A stretch of 26,128 nt of DNA, from NCBI GenBank assembly GCA_031272615.1, contig JAISTL010000334.1, positions 1 to 26,128 of the forward strand. The letters run 5' to 3'. Position numbers and translations under genes: made by a program. The stretch comes from Methylobacteriaceae bacterium. Lineage in GTDB: Bacteria > Pseudomonadota > Alphaproteobacteria > Rhizobiales > Beijerinckiaceae. Shown here piece by piece: positions 1 to 8,024 of this stretch; the stretch's first letter is position 1, and every line of letters begins with the position of its first letter. The notes below the pieces were generated by a model that was given only the letters and a program-made list of their open reading frames with translations, was not told where the DNA came from and did no database searches.

Positions 1-271
1 TGGGAACCGAAAACAGGTTCTGCAGTTTTTCGAGATATGGCGTGAAAACCGTGCAGGTCAAAAGCACCGCGTCCGCCCCATCATACAGGGCGTGCCCCAT
101 GATACCGGTCATGCGGGCAATGCTGTTAAAGGTCACTCCCCCCTCTTTACGGACAAGCTCGCGCAGGCCTTCATCCAGGTAATTCGTCACTTTCAGTGAC
201 GGGAGTTGTCTGAGCTCCCGCATCATGGGAATGACGGCATCCAGAGTTACACTTATCATCGCGACTTTCAA
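1..271 (-). CDS. Aspartate/glutamate racemase-family protein (N-terminal part, cut by window edge)
   Basis: This frame reads off the left edge, so only about 90 N-terminal residues are visible. The start is taken as TTG at 271, because a good ribosome site (GGAAGGAG) lies just upstream; an in-frame ATG at 259 is the alternative. The protein opens with a KVAMISVT beta strand. It later reads ADAVLLTCTVFTPYLEKLQ, which resembles the cysteine-containing strand-loop of the Asp/Glu/hydantoin racemase superfamily (usually LLTCS or LLTCT). Members are cytoplasmic, cofactor-independent racemases, isomerases or decarboxylases that use paired cysteines; the second cysteine would lie outside the window. 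It is the last gene of the catabolic operon, after the TctC gene, so it probably acts on the imported acid or a product. Family assignment is fairly secure; substrate unknown. Confidence 0.7.
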   Translation of the reverse strand, partial: MKVAMISVTLDAVIPMMRELRQLPSLKVTNYLDEGLRELVRKEGGVTFNSIARMTGIMGHALYDGADAVLLTCTVFTPYLEKLQNLFSVP

Positions 272-301
272 TTTCGGCTCCTTCCACCTTTCAATCCGGA
301 C

Positions 302-332
302 GAAGTCCGGCGGGACAAAACCGCCGGACTTC
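302..332 (-). promoter_or_regulatory. Strong intergenic stem-loop after the tctC gene
   Basis: A perfect 12-bp inverted repeat, GAAGTCCGGCGG (302-313) and CCGCCGGACTTC (321-332), encloses a 7-nt loop. It lies between the TctC stop (438) and the racemase-like start (271). No T-run follows on the minus strand, so a Rho-independent terminator is unlikely. A second, weaker hairpin (GCGCCG/CGGCGC, 354-373) sits beside it. The likely role is protecting the 3' end of the upstream binding-protein mRNA. Confidence 0.65.
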
Positions 333-437
333 AACGTCGACAATTTTCTCCGGGCGCCGCTGCCAGCCGGCGCGTCGGACGGATTTATCCCCCGAGCACA
401 CCGGGGCTCACGTTCCGGCGGGCCCATGAAGGCAATG

Positions 438-1424
438 CTACTCGGGCTTGACGCGCCCCAGTTCCACGAACACTTCCCGGAAGGTGGCTTCGTTGTCTTT
501 CCAGAGCTTGCCGAATTCTTCCGGCCCCATCCAGCCCGGGTTCAAATCCAGACCGTTTTCCTTCGCATAATTCTGATACTCCGGCGTGTCGTAAATTTTC
601 TTGAATGCGGCTACCCACCGGTCGATCACCGGTTGAGGCGTACCCTTCTTGACGGCAAAGCCGCGCCAGGTCCCGAGCGCCCCGAGCCCCTTCAGACCGA
701 GTTCGCCGGCTGCCGGCGTGTCCTTGAGTTCGCCCACCTGGATGCGGTCATCCCTGAAAACCACCAACGGACGCAGATTGCCCGACTTCATCATATCGCC
801 GACGGCGCTCGCTTCCTCGTACATCATGTCGATATGGTTGGCGATCACCGAGGCCATCCGTTCTCCACCCGATTCCACCGGAACGATGGCCAACTGGATG
901 CCGGCCGCCTTGGCAAAATAGCCGACCCCCGCATCGTCGACGCCCCCGGGAGACGCAATGGCAACGGTCACCTTGCCGGGATTCTTTTTGGCGAAGTCGA
1001 TCATCTCCTGAACGGAATTGAACTTTCCCTTCGAACCGGTCCACAGCACACCGATGTCGGCTTGCATCCGTGCCACCGGCACGAACTCCTCGGTGAAGCG
1101 GAACGGCATCTTCTTGAAAATGTCGGCGATAATCCCCGAAGGGCTTTCGCAGTGAATCAGATGCCCATCCGCTTCCGCGTTATGGGAGTAGATGATCCCC
1201 TTTGAATGCGCTCCGCCGGAGACGTTGGTCACCCGGATGGAGACGCCGAGATCCTTTTCGAGTTGCGGCTGAATCATCCGCACCAGCGTGTCCTGACCAC
1301 CGCCGGCGCCCGACGGAACGACAATCTCGATGGTTCTGGACGGGAATTTGTCCTGCGCCAAGGCGGGCGCCATAAAAACCGACAAGGCGGCTATTGAATA
1401 ACACACGTTCTTCAAGATCTTCAT
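438..1424 (-). CDS. tctC: TTT transporter periplasmic binding protein, TctC family
   Basis: This is the extracytoplasmic solute receptor of a tripartite tricarboxylate transporter. The 328-residue product has a Sec signal peptide (positive MKILKN start, hydrophobic stretch, cleavage near APALAQ at about residue 23) and then the family opening, in which a beta strand ending IEIVVPSGAGGGQDTLVR begins the ligand-binding fold. Length is normal for the family. The start is ATG 1424, preceded by AGGAG; an upstream in-frame ATG at 1451 would spoil the signal peptide. In transcription order it follows two dehydrogenase genes rather than preceding tctB and tctA, which is unusual. A strong stem-loop lies downstream. 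Ligand unknown; dicarboxylate, tricarboxylate or related acids are usual. Confidence 0.9.
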   Translation of the reverse strand: MKILKNVCYSIAALSVFMAPALAQDKFPSRTIEIVVPSGAGGGQDTLVRMIQPQLEKDLGVSIRVTNVSGGAHSKGIIYSHNAEADGHLIHCESPSGIIADIFKKMPFRFTEEFVPVARMQADIGVLWTGSKGKFNSVQEMIDFAKKNPGKVTVAIASPGGVDDAGVGYFAKAAGIQLAIVPVESGGERMASVIANHIDMMYEEASAVGDMMKSGNLRPLVVFRDDRIQVGELKDTPAAGELGLKGLGALGTWRGFAVKKGTPQPVIDRWVAAFKKIYDTPEYQNYAKENGLDLNPGWMGPEEFGKLWKDNEATFREVFVELGRVKPE

Positions 1425-1538
1425 TTTATTCTCCTCTGATAGACCCTGCACAAAATAATCACATCAAATGCCGGAATTTCGGCCCTGCGCTTCCGGCCCC
1501 GTTCCGGTTCCCGCTGCACCGACTGCTCCCGGAGCTGG

Positions 1539-2576
1539 TCACGCCGGCATCCGCCGGATAATCTCGCTCACGATTTGCGCGGTCGTCGCTGTCCCACCGA
1601 GATCGGGCGTCAGTACGGACGCCTCCGTAAGAACGTTGCGCACACCCTCTTCGATCCTTTTCGCCGCGCCGGTCTGCCCGACATGCGCCAGCATCGCCGC
1701 TCCCGAAAGGATCAGTGAAATCGGGTTGCAGATGCCCTTGCCGGCGATGTCCGGCGCCGAACCATGGGTTGCTTCGAACATCGCGACCTCTTCGCCGATA
1801 TTGGCTCCCGGAGCGATTCCCAAACTCCCGGCCAGACCGCCGGCAAGATCGGAAAGGATATCGCCGTACTGGTTATCGGTGACGATCACGTCGTACTTCT
1901 TAGGAAATTTTGCCAGGTTGAAGGCGGTGGCATCCACGAAGTTGTCGTCATACGGCACATCCGGGTACTGACTGGCTGTTTCGAGGAAGCACTTCAGGAA
2001 AAAGCCGTCGGTGATGCTGAGCGCGTTGGCTTTATGCACGCACGTCACTTTTTTCCGGTTGTGTTTGCGCGCGTACTCGAAACTGTATTTCGTCAGACGC
2101 TCAACCGCCTCGCGGGTCGCCAGCTTGATGGCCTGCGCGGCACAATCGCCGATCTGGTGTTCCCAACCGACATAAATTCCCTCGGTAATCTCGCGCATAA
2201 TCACCACGTCCATGTCGGCGTGTTTCCCTGAGATACCGGGATATCCCCGAATCGGACGCGGCGCGACGAACAGCTTCAACTCGCGGCGAATGGCATTGTT
2301 GATCGACGGATAGGTATGCTCGCTGCCGTCCTCATGAATGCAGGTGGTTCGCCCGCGCCCGCGCTCGACCGACAACGGCCCCTTGAGGATTACCTTCAGT
2401 TCCTTCAGCTGTTTCACCGATTCCTGCGGCAACGGGTGTCCGTATTTCTCATACGCCGGATCACCGACCGGCACGTTAATCCATTCAACCGTCAATCCGG
2501 TCGCCGCGATGACCTCCTTGGTCGCCTTGACCAGTTCCGGCCCGATACCGTTTCCCTCAATCACTGCAAAGCGCAT
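1539..2576 (-). CDS. Isocitrate/isopropylmalate dehydrogenase-family enzyme (NAD-isocitrate dehydrogenase-like)
   Basis: A 345-residue beta-decarboxylating dehydrogenase, which oxidises and decarboxylates a 2-hydroxy acid with NAD(P). Visible family features are the GNGIGPE turn (about 8-14), the substrate loop SINNAIRR (91-98) with Ser91, Asn93 and Arg97, RP at 107-108, MRE and TEGIYVG (about 127-136), the catalytic Lys in VHKAN (about 182), two metal-binding Asp in YGDILSD (about 239 and 243), and the nucleotide-binding ATHGSAPDIAGK (about 269-280). The Ser-x-Asn pair is the isocitrate-type substrate signature. The ATG at 2576 has a strong AGGAG upstream. It lies between the Ldh_2 gene and tctC in the operon. 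It may be a true isocitrate dehydrogenase or act on a homologous hydroxy-tricarboxylate; the operon context favours a dedicated catabolic role. Confidence 0.88.
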   Translation of the reverse strand: MRFAVIEGNGIGPELVKATKEVIAATGLTVEWINVPVGDPAYEKYGHPLPQESVKQLKELKVILKGPLSVERGRGRTTCIHEDGSEHTYPSINNAIRRELKLFVAPRPIRGYPGISGKHADMDVVIMREITEGIYVGWEHQIGDCAAQAIKLATREAVERLTKYSFEYARKHNRKKVTCVHKANALSITDGFFLKCFLETASQYPDVPYDDNFVDATAFNLAKFPKKYDVIVTDNQYGDILSDLAGGLAGSLGIAPGANIGEEVAMFEATHGSAPDIAGKGICNPISLILSGAAMLAHVGQTGAAKRIEEGVRNVLTEASVLTPDLGGTATTAQIVSEIIRRMPA

Positions 2577-2743
2577 TCCTTTTCTCCTTGTTCATCATGA
2601 TTCAGCAAACGAAAGCGCGTCACGCCCGCTTCCAGCCACTTTCAACGTATCGGCGGGACAAAGTCGCCGCGGGTCCGGCATATCTGCGGAAAACGCGAAT
2701 TCCGGACGCGTGGTTCGTTTTTCTTTTGAAATAAATTCTGGAG

Positions 2744-3811
2744 TCATTTTCTGGCCTGCTCCAAAAGTTCCGCTGTGCCGGTTTCCCCGGCCAGCGTGGA
2801 TAACTCCTTCCAGGTGTCAGCCGGCAACACGATTCCCCCGGCAAGCTGGCGCTGATGGGCTCTCGCTTCCATCTCACCGGGCAGAAAGATTTCAGAAGTC
2901 CCCTGCGCCAATGGTTGCGACTTGATCTCCTCGATGAACGCCTCGATCCGTTGGTTATAAGCGTCGGGATCGATGAAATCCCCGAGGTTGTAGACGGTGA
3001 TGAAATGCCCGCAGCCGCTGCGTTTGTCATAGTGATACGGGCCGTTGACCGCAGAGAGGAACGCGCTGCCTGACAGCACGCCCGCGAGAACGTCCATCAG
3101 CGTCGCGATGGCGTACCCCTTGTGCTGGGCCATCGGCAGAATGAGACCGTCGATGGCCGCCTGCGGGTCGTCGGTCGGCGCGCCCTCCTTGTCGAGCGCC
3201 CAGCCGAAGGGAATCTTCTCGTGACGCTGCCGGGCGAGATAGATTTTCCCCCGCGCGACGCCGGTATTAGCCATGTCCAGCAGCAGCGGCGGATATTTGC
3301 CGCCGGGGGCCGCCCACGACCACGGATTGGTGCCGATGATCTTGTTCTTCGCCCCGCCCCACGGCGCCATCGCCTTGCCGCCGTTGGTTGTCATGAACGC
3401 GATCGCCCCCTGTGCGGCGGCCATGCGGGTGTAATACATCAGGGTGCCGAAGTGGTTGGAATTCCGCACCGAAACCGCACCCACACCGTGAGCCTTCGCC
3501 TTGCCGATGGCCATTTCCATGGCGCGCTTGGCGACAACCTGGCCGATGCTTTCGCGCCCGTCGACAACCGCGAAACACCCTTTGTCCCGCAGGATATCGA
3601 GCGTCGCAACGGGTGACATGACCCCGTGACGCAGGCGCTCGATATACCAGTTGGTCCGCAACACGCCGTGCGACTGATGCCCCCACAGATCGGCCTGGAC
3701 GAGGGTATCGGCCACAACACGCGCGTCACCGGCGGGGACGTCATGTTTCTCGAAAGCGGCGGCAACGAACGCCTCCAACGCAATCGGGTCAACCAGAACC
3801 GTTTCGCTCAT
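2744..3811 (-). CDS. Malate/L-lactate dehydrogenase (Ldh_2) family oxidoreductase
   Basis: A 355-residue cytoplasmic NAD(P)-dependent oxidoreductase of the Ldh_2 family, which interconverts 2-hydroxy and 2-oxo acids (malate, sulfolactate, ureidoglycolate, 2,3-diketogulonate relatives). The N-terminal signature GHQSHGVLR (about 44-52), the active-site SNHFG with its conserved His (about 118-122), the IIGTNPWS segment and the C-terminal QHKGYAI helix are all present. The frame stays open far upstream inside tctA, but the true start is ATG 3811, which overlaps the tctA stop by four bases (ATGA) and so suggests translational coupling. It is followed by 167 non-coding bases and the isocitrate-dehydrogenase-like gene. 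It probably oxidises a hydroxy acid delivered by the transporter; exact substrate unknown. Confidence 0.88.
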   Translation of the reverse strand: MSETVLVDPIALEAFVAAAFEKHDVPAGDARVVADTLVQADLWGHQSHGVLRTNWYIERLRHGVMSPVATLDILRDKGCFAVVDGRESIGQVVAKRAMEMAIGKAKAHGVGAVSVRNSNHFGTLMYYTRMAAAQGAIAFMTTNGGKAMAPWGGAKNKIIGTNPWSWAAPGGKYPPLLLDMANTGVARGKIYLARQRHEKIPFGWALDKEGAPTDDPQAAIDGLILPMAQHKGYAIATLMDVLAGVLSGSAFLSAVNGPYHYDKRSGCGHFITVYNLGDFIDPDAYNQRIEAFIEEIKSQPLAQGTSEIFLPGEMEARAHQRQLAGGIVLPADTWKELSTLAGETGTAELLEQARK

Positions 3812-5307
3812 TTTCCACCAGCCTTGCGACGTTCGATGAGGTTCTGGATCTGCGGCCAGAGCAGCGCCGCGGCGGCGAGGAGGAAGATCGGCCCGGCAAT
3901 CGGACGGGTGAAGAACACCGTCCAGTCGTCGCCCGAGATGATCATCATCTTGCGGATGTTCTCCTCGATAAGGCTGCCGAGCACGAGCCCCAGCACCAAC
4001 GCCGCCACGTTGAACTTGTATTTCTTCATGAAAAACCCGACCACGCCGGCAACCAGCATGATCCAGGAATTGAAGATATCCACGCCCAGAGCGTAGGAAC
4101 CGACGAAGCAGAGCAACAGAATCAGCGGCCCCTGCAGGTAATAGGGGAACCGGGAAACCTGCGCGAAAATCTTCACTCCGTAAATTCCGCCGATGAACAG
4201 CATCACGTTGGCGATGATCATCGAAATGAACACCGCATAAAGCAGCGTCGGTTGCATCTGAAAGAGCAATGGGCCGGGGCGCATGCCATGCATGATGAAC
4301 GCACCGAGAATGACCGCCGTGGTGCCGGAGCCGGGAATGCCCAGGGTCAGCGTCGGCACCATCGCGCCGCCGGTGGAGGCGTTGTTCGCCGTTTCCGGGG
4401 CAATCACGCCCTCGGGCATTCCGGTGCCGAACTTCTCTTTCTCCTTCGACGAGCGCACCACCTCGCTGTAGGCCAACACGGAGGCGATGGTGCCGCCGGT
4501 ACCCGGCAGGATGCCGACGACCATTCCGATCACCGCGCTTTTGAGCAATACCCACTTATAGCGCAGGAATTCCGCCCAACTCATGAATTCGACCTTGATG
4601 CTCGTATTGTATTGCTGTGCCTGATTGTTCCGCTGCCTCAATTCAATCGCCTGCATGAAGACTTCCGACAGGGCGAAGGCGCCGATCATCACCGGAATGA
4701 AGTGCACACCGTTGACAAACTCGGACGAACCGAAGCTGAAGCGGACCGTCCCGGTGATTTCATCGGTGCCGAACGTGGCCAGCACCAGGCCCAGGCACCC
4801 GCTGATCAGCGTCTTCAACATCGAACCGCTGCCTAGGCCGGCGATTGCGGTCACGCCCAGTATGCCGAGGGCGACGTATTCGGCCGGCCCGAACTCCATG
4901 GCTACTTTGGAGAGCGGAACGCACAGCACCACCATCATGAGGGCGCTGAACAGCCCGCCCATCACCGATGAACTGACAGCCAGCCCCAATGCCTTGCCGC
5001 CCTGGCCCTTCTTGTGCATCGGATGACCGTCGAGCACAGTCATAACGGATTCCGGGGTGCCGGGCGTGGCAAACAGGATCGAGGTGATGGAACCGCCGAA
5101 GGTTGAGCCGCAGAAGTTCGTCACCAGCAGGATGATCGCCGACGTCGGTTCCATTCCATAGGTGAAGGGCAGGAGCAGGACAACACCCATGGCGGAACTG
5201 ATCCCCGGCAGAGCGCCGAAGATGATGCCGGTTGCGCAACCGAGGAAGGCGAATAACAGGTTTACGGGGGTCAATCCCGTCATCAATCCTTGAAGAATCG
5301 CGTCCAT
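3808..5307 (-). CDS. tctA: TTT transporter large permease subunit, TctA family
   Basis: The 499-residue inner-membrane channel of the tripartite tricarboxylate transporter, of typical length and with about a dozen hydrophobic segments. The two related family motifs are clear: GALPGISSAMGVVLLLPFTY near residue 32 and GILPGTGGTIASVLAYSEV near residue 265, each opening one half of the protein. The conserved GTPESVMTVLDGHP stretch is also present. The start at 5307 follows a GGGGGA ribosome site and lies 9 bp after the tctB stop. The stop overlaps the start of the Ldh_2 gene. Its partners are TctB immediately upstream and the TctC receptor three genes downstream in transcription order. Transport is driven by an ion gradient in characterised members. 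Confidence 0.95.
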   Translation of the reverse strand: MDAILQGLMTGLTPVNLLFAFLGCATGIIFGALPGISSAMGVVLLLPFTYGMEPTSAIILLVTNFCGSTFGGSITSILFATPGTPESVMTVLDGHPMHKKGQGGKALGLAVSSSVMGGLFSALMMVVLCVPLSKVAMEFGPAEYVALGILGVTAIAGLGSGSMLKTLISGCLGLVLATFGTDEITGTVRFSFGSSEFVNGVHFIPVMIGAFALSEVFMQAIELRQRNNQAQQYNTSIKVEFMSWAEFLRYKWVLLKSAVIGMVVGILPGTGGTIASVLAYSEVVRSSKEKEKFGTGMPEGVIAPETANNASTGGAMVPTLTLGIPGSGTTAVILGAFIMHGMRPGPLLFQMQPTLLYAVFISMIIANVMLFIGGIYGVKIFAQVSRFPYYLQGPLILLLCFVGSYALGVDIFNSWIMLVAGVVGFFMKKYKFNVAALVLGLVLGSLIEENIRKMMIISGDDWTVFFTRPIAGPIFLLAAAALLWPQIQNLIERRKAGGK

Positions 5308-5316
5308 ACTTTCCCC

Positions 5317-5796
5317 CTAATAGAGCATGTAGCTGAGAGCCCGGATCGCGCCCGTACCGCGCGGCAGGGGAACTTCCATGAGCCGGCCGAACAACACCGT
5401 GAAACAGATGCTGCACAAGAGCGATGCGCCGATAAGCGTGGTGATCTTCCGCCCGCCGAGTTGCCAGATGAACCCGGCCATCAGGATGGGGGCCGCGCCG
5501 GCAAAACCGAGCACGTTGCTCGCCACGAGAAAAACCACGAAGATGGCCACTGAAACGGCGAGGGACTTGATTTCCTCCCCATCGAGGTTCAAACCCGGCT
5601 TGGTTTCCTTGCGCGCTTCAAAGCCGGCGGAGAGTATCGTCAGCACCATGCCGAGCGTGAGGATCACCTGCGGCCACCATTCGGCGCCGAGCGAGCCGCC
5701 GATGTTCGCGTAAGGAAAGGTCTTTGTTTCATAATACAGCATCAGCATGACGAGAAACACCACGCCATGTACGACTAGTTCTTCTACTTTTCTCAT
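5317..5796 (-). CDS. tctB: TTT transporter small membrane subunit, TctB family
   Basis: A 159-residue membrane protein with four predicted hydrophobic helices (near residues 11-22, 42-60, 78-100 and 115-137) and the short polar link between helices two and three typical of TctB. The segment after the first helix, ending in GAEWWPQVIL, matches the usual position of the family's conserved Pro-containing loop. The ATG at 5796 is preceded by GGAG. It lies 9 bp before tctA and is probably co-transcribed with the amidohydrolase gene 94 bp upstream, although an internal promoter in that gap cannot be excluded. TctB is poorly conserved, so the call rests on topology, size and its place next to tctA. 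Confidence 0.85.
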   Translation of the reverse strand: MRKVEELVVHGVVFLVMLMLYYETKTFPYANIGGSLGAEWWPQVILTLGMVLTILSAGFEARKETKPGLNLDGEEIKSLAVSVAIFVVFLVASNVLGFAGAAPILMAGFIWQLGGRKITTLIGASLLCSICFTVLFGRLMEVPLPRGTGAIRALSYMLY

Positions 5797-5890
5797 CAGG
5801 AATGCTCCTCCATAATTCCGAACGATCCGGTAAATTCAGGTCGGCGCGGCTTGTTGAGTGCTCTTGTAACCACGCCAACCTCTTCTGAAC

Positions 5891-6886
5891 TCAGGTTTTG
5901 TTGAAGCCATACAGTTGCTCCGGGTTCGTCACGAGAATCTTGTAACGAGCATTCTCGTCGGGCACCTGGACAGCCAACAGATCCAACATTCTTGCATCAT
6001 CCGGCCAGGGTCTGCGTTCAGAAAAAATACTCGGATGCGGCCAGTCGCTTCCCCACAGCATACGTTCGGGCGCGACTTCAGCAAATGCCTTGCCTACCTT
6101 GACCGTATCCGCGTAATCAGGCCCGTCGGCTTTCGTATCCTGATACAGCCCCGACAGCTTGACCCATCCCTTGCCTTTTTCGATCAGTCCGCAGATGACC
6201 TTGAAGGCGGGATGGTCGACGCCTTCAGGCTGGGGAATATGCCCGCGGTGGTCGAACACGAGCTGATTGGGTAGTTGATGCAGGAGGGATTCCATCTCCG
6301 CGGTATCGTTGGCGTTCATCCAGAACTGGATATGCCAGCCGAAGGCATGTACGCGCTGCGCCAATGTCAAGATCGTGTCATGGTTTTTTGAAGCGCCTCT
6401 GCTGATGTTGAAACGAATGCCCCGAACTCCCTTATCATTCATCGCGCTCAGTTCGCTGTCGCTGATGGACGGGTCGATGACGACCACGGCTCTTGCGTTG
6501 GCCCCCATTTGATCGAGAGCATCAAGCGTACATGCGTTGTCGAAACCGTAGGCCGACGGCTGAACGATAACGTTCCGGGAGAGTCCCAACCTCTTTTGCA
6601 GCAACCTGTAAGCATCGACGCCGGCCGGCGGCTGATTGCGCACGTCTTCCGGGACGTAAGGAAAGCGAATCGGATCGTAAATATGGTGATGGCAATCACA
6701 GGCGTTTTCCGGCACCTTGATTGTCGGATACTGCCTGCCGTCTGAATAGGGAACCTGAATTCCCTGCGATGATTTCCGGTCCTGTGCGGAGGCCAAGTTC
6801 GCCAGATGCCCGCTCAAAACCACGGCCCCGGCGCCTTTCAGCAGTGTTCTGCGACTGAACCCATGTCTTTCCTTTGTACCGAACAT
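5891..6886 (-). CDS. Tat-exported amidohydrolase-2 family lactonase-like hydrolase
   Basis: A 331-residue metal-dependent TIM-barrel hydrolase of the Amidohydro_2 type, related to 2-pyrone-4,6-dicarboxylate lactonase. Visible metal and active-site features are CDCHHH at the end of the first strand, the central FDHRGHIP and the late MLWGSDWPHP with its conserved Asp. The N terminus, GFSRRTLLKGAG with arginines at 12-13, a hydrophobic stretch and ASAQ, is a clear twin-arginine signal, so the folded enzyme should act in the periplasm. That is unusual for this family. The start is ATG 6886 behind AAGGAG; a second in-frame start with its own ribosome site lies at 6916 within a duplicated segment. 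Set between a dehydrogenase gene and tctB, it may hydrolyse a lactone before uptake. Reaction inferred only from family. Confidence 0.85.
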   Translation of the reverse strand: MFGTKERHGFSRRTLLKGAGAVVLSGHLANLASAQDRKSSQGIQVPYSDGRQYPTIKVPENACDCHHHIYDPIRFPYVPEDVRNQPPAGVDAYRLLQKRLGLSRNVIVQPSAYGFDNACTLDALDQMGANARAVVVIDPSISDSELSAMNDKGVRGIRFNISRGASKNHDTILTLAQRVHAFGWHIQFWMNANDTAEMESLLHQLPNQLVFDHRGHIPQPEGVDHPAFKVICGLIEKGKGWVKLSGLYQDTKADGPDYADTVKVGKAFAEVAPERMLWGSDWPHPSIFSERRPWPDDARMLDLLAVQVPDENARYKILVTNPEQLYGFNKT

Positions 6887-6928
6887 GTATCTCTCCTTTG
6901 AAAATGTACCGGACATATATCTTTCCTT
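6876..6928 (-). repeat. 30-bp tandem duplication carrying ribosome site and start codon
   Basis: Two 23-bp copies (6876-6898 and 6906-6928) match at 20 positions, with a period of exactly 30 bp. On the minus strand each copy contains a Shine-Dalgarno sequence (AGGAAAG or AGGAGAG) followed by an ATG, and the two ATGs (6916 and 6886) are in the same frame. A degenerate third partial copy, with AAGGAAAG and an out-of-frame ATG, extends into the coding region at about 6862-6875. Confidence 0.8.
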
Positions 6929-6950
6929 GTAAAGTACCTGCCTGCATAGA

Positions 6951-8024
6951 TTACGCCGCGCTCACCTCTTGAGCGACGTATTCCCCGAAGGCTTTGCAAC
7001 CCGCCGGGCCGCCGAGATCGGCGGTGCGGCATCCGGGGTGTTCCAACACCCGGTCCACGGCGCCCTCGATGGCTTTGGCGGCCGCGCACAGCGCCGGTTT
7101 GCCGTGATGTTCGCCCATCCACTGCAGAAGCATCGCCGCCGAAAGAATCATCGACGTCGGGTTGGCGCGGTCGAGCCCCGCCAGCGCCGGCGCGGAGCCG
7201 TGCTGAGCCTGGGCGCAGCAGTGGGTATCGCTGGCCATCATCGAACCGGCGAGCCCCAGGCTGCCGGACATTTCGCTGGCCAGATCACTCAGGATGTCGC
7301 CGTAGAAATTGGTCGCCACCATCACGTCGAAGCGTTCGGGGGTGCGGATGAGATGCGCGGTGGACGCATCAACCAGGAGGTCGTCCAGCTCGACTTCGGG
7401 AAACTCCTTCCCCACATCGCGCACGCATTCAAGGAACAGGCCGTCGGTCATGTGGAAACTGTTGGCCTTGTGTATCGCCGTCACCTTTTTACGGCGCGTC
7501 ATCGCCCATTCAAACGCGCGGCGGGCGATCCTTTCGCTGCACCGGCGCGTGATCTTGCGCAGTGAAATCGCCATGTCCGGGCTCGGCATCAGCTCGGCCC
7601 AGCCCCGTGTCATGTTACGGTCAGGGTAGAACCCCTCGGTGGCCTCGCGCATGATGACCAAATCCATCGTCCGCCCTTCCTTCATCTGAGTCGGGATGAA
7701 CGGGCGCGAACGCGCCGGGCGCACGTTGGCGTAGAGATCGAGACCGACGCGGAAAGCGGCCGAAACGTTGCGTCCGCCTTCCTCGGGCTTCGGGTAATCG
7801 GCGTGCGACTGGGTGCCGAGAATGATGCCGTCGTAGGTTTTGGCTTTTTCCAGTACCTCGTCGCGCAGTGTCGTCCCGTATTTTTCCAAGCTGGCGAAGC
7901 CGACCTCGTCGTAATCGAATTCAAGACCCAGCGCGAAACGCTCGCCGGCAGCCTGAACCACGCGCACGGCTTCCGCCACGATTTCCGGTCCGATACCGTC
8001 GCCCGGCAGAACGATGATTTTCAT
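6951..8024 (-). CDS. Isocitrate/isopropylmalate dehydrogenase-family enzyme (isopropylmalate or tartrate dehydrogenase-like)
   Basis: A 357-residue beta-decarboxylating dehydrogenase. It shows the GDGIGPE turn (8-14), YANVRP (98-103), MREATEGFY, the catalytic Lys in IHKAN, NFYGDILSD with the metal-binding Asp residues, and AQHGSAP for nucleotide binding. Unlike the paralog at 1539-2576, its substrate loop reads NVSAAFR (86-92), so the Ser-x-Asn pair of isocitrate enzymes is absent. Together with the HGSAPALAG variant, this suggests a different substrate, such as a substituted malate or a tartrate-like acid. The ATG at 8024 is preceded by GGGGAG. It is the first structural gene after the regulator gap and lies 64 bp before the amidohydrolase. 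It is unlikely to be leucine-pathway LeuB given this context, but that cannot be excluded from sequence alone. Confidence 0.85.
   Translation of the reverse strand: MKIIVLPGDGIGPEIVAEAVRVVQAAGERFALGLEFDYDEVGFASLEKYGTTLRDEVLEKAKTYDGIILGTQSHADYPKPEEGGRNVSAAFRVGLDLYANVRPARSRPFIPTQMKEGRTMDLVIMREATEGFYPDRNMTRGWAELMPSPDMAISLRKITRRCSERIARRAFEWAMTRRKKVTAIHKANSFHMTDGLFLECVRDVGKEFPEVELDDLLVDASTAHLIRTPERFDVMVATNFYGDILSDLASEMSGSLGLAGSMMASDTHCCAQAQHGSAPALAGLDRANPTSMILSAAMLLQWMGEHHGKPALCAAAKAIEGAVDRVLEHPGCRTADLGGPAGCKAFGEYVAQEVSAA

Noticed and set aside
3812..4555. Upstream extension of the Ldh_2 reading frame (603 codons in total)
   Set aside because: The extra 248 codons lie antiparallel-free inside tctA in another frame and are Arg/His-rich without family similarity. 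The Ldh_2 family begins at the MSETV methionine at 3811, which overlaps the tctA stop.
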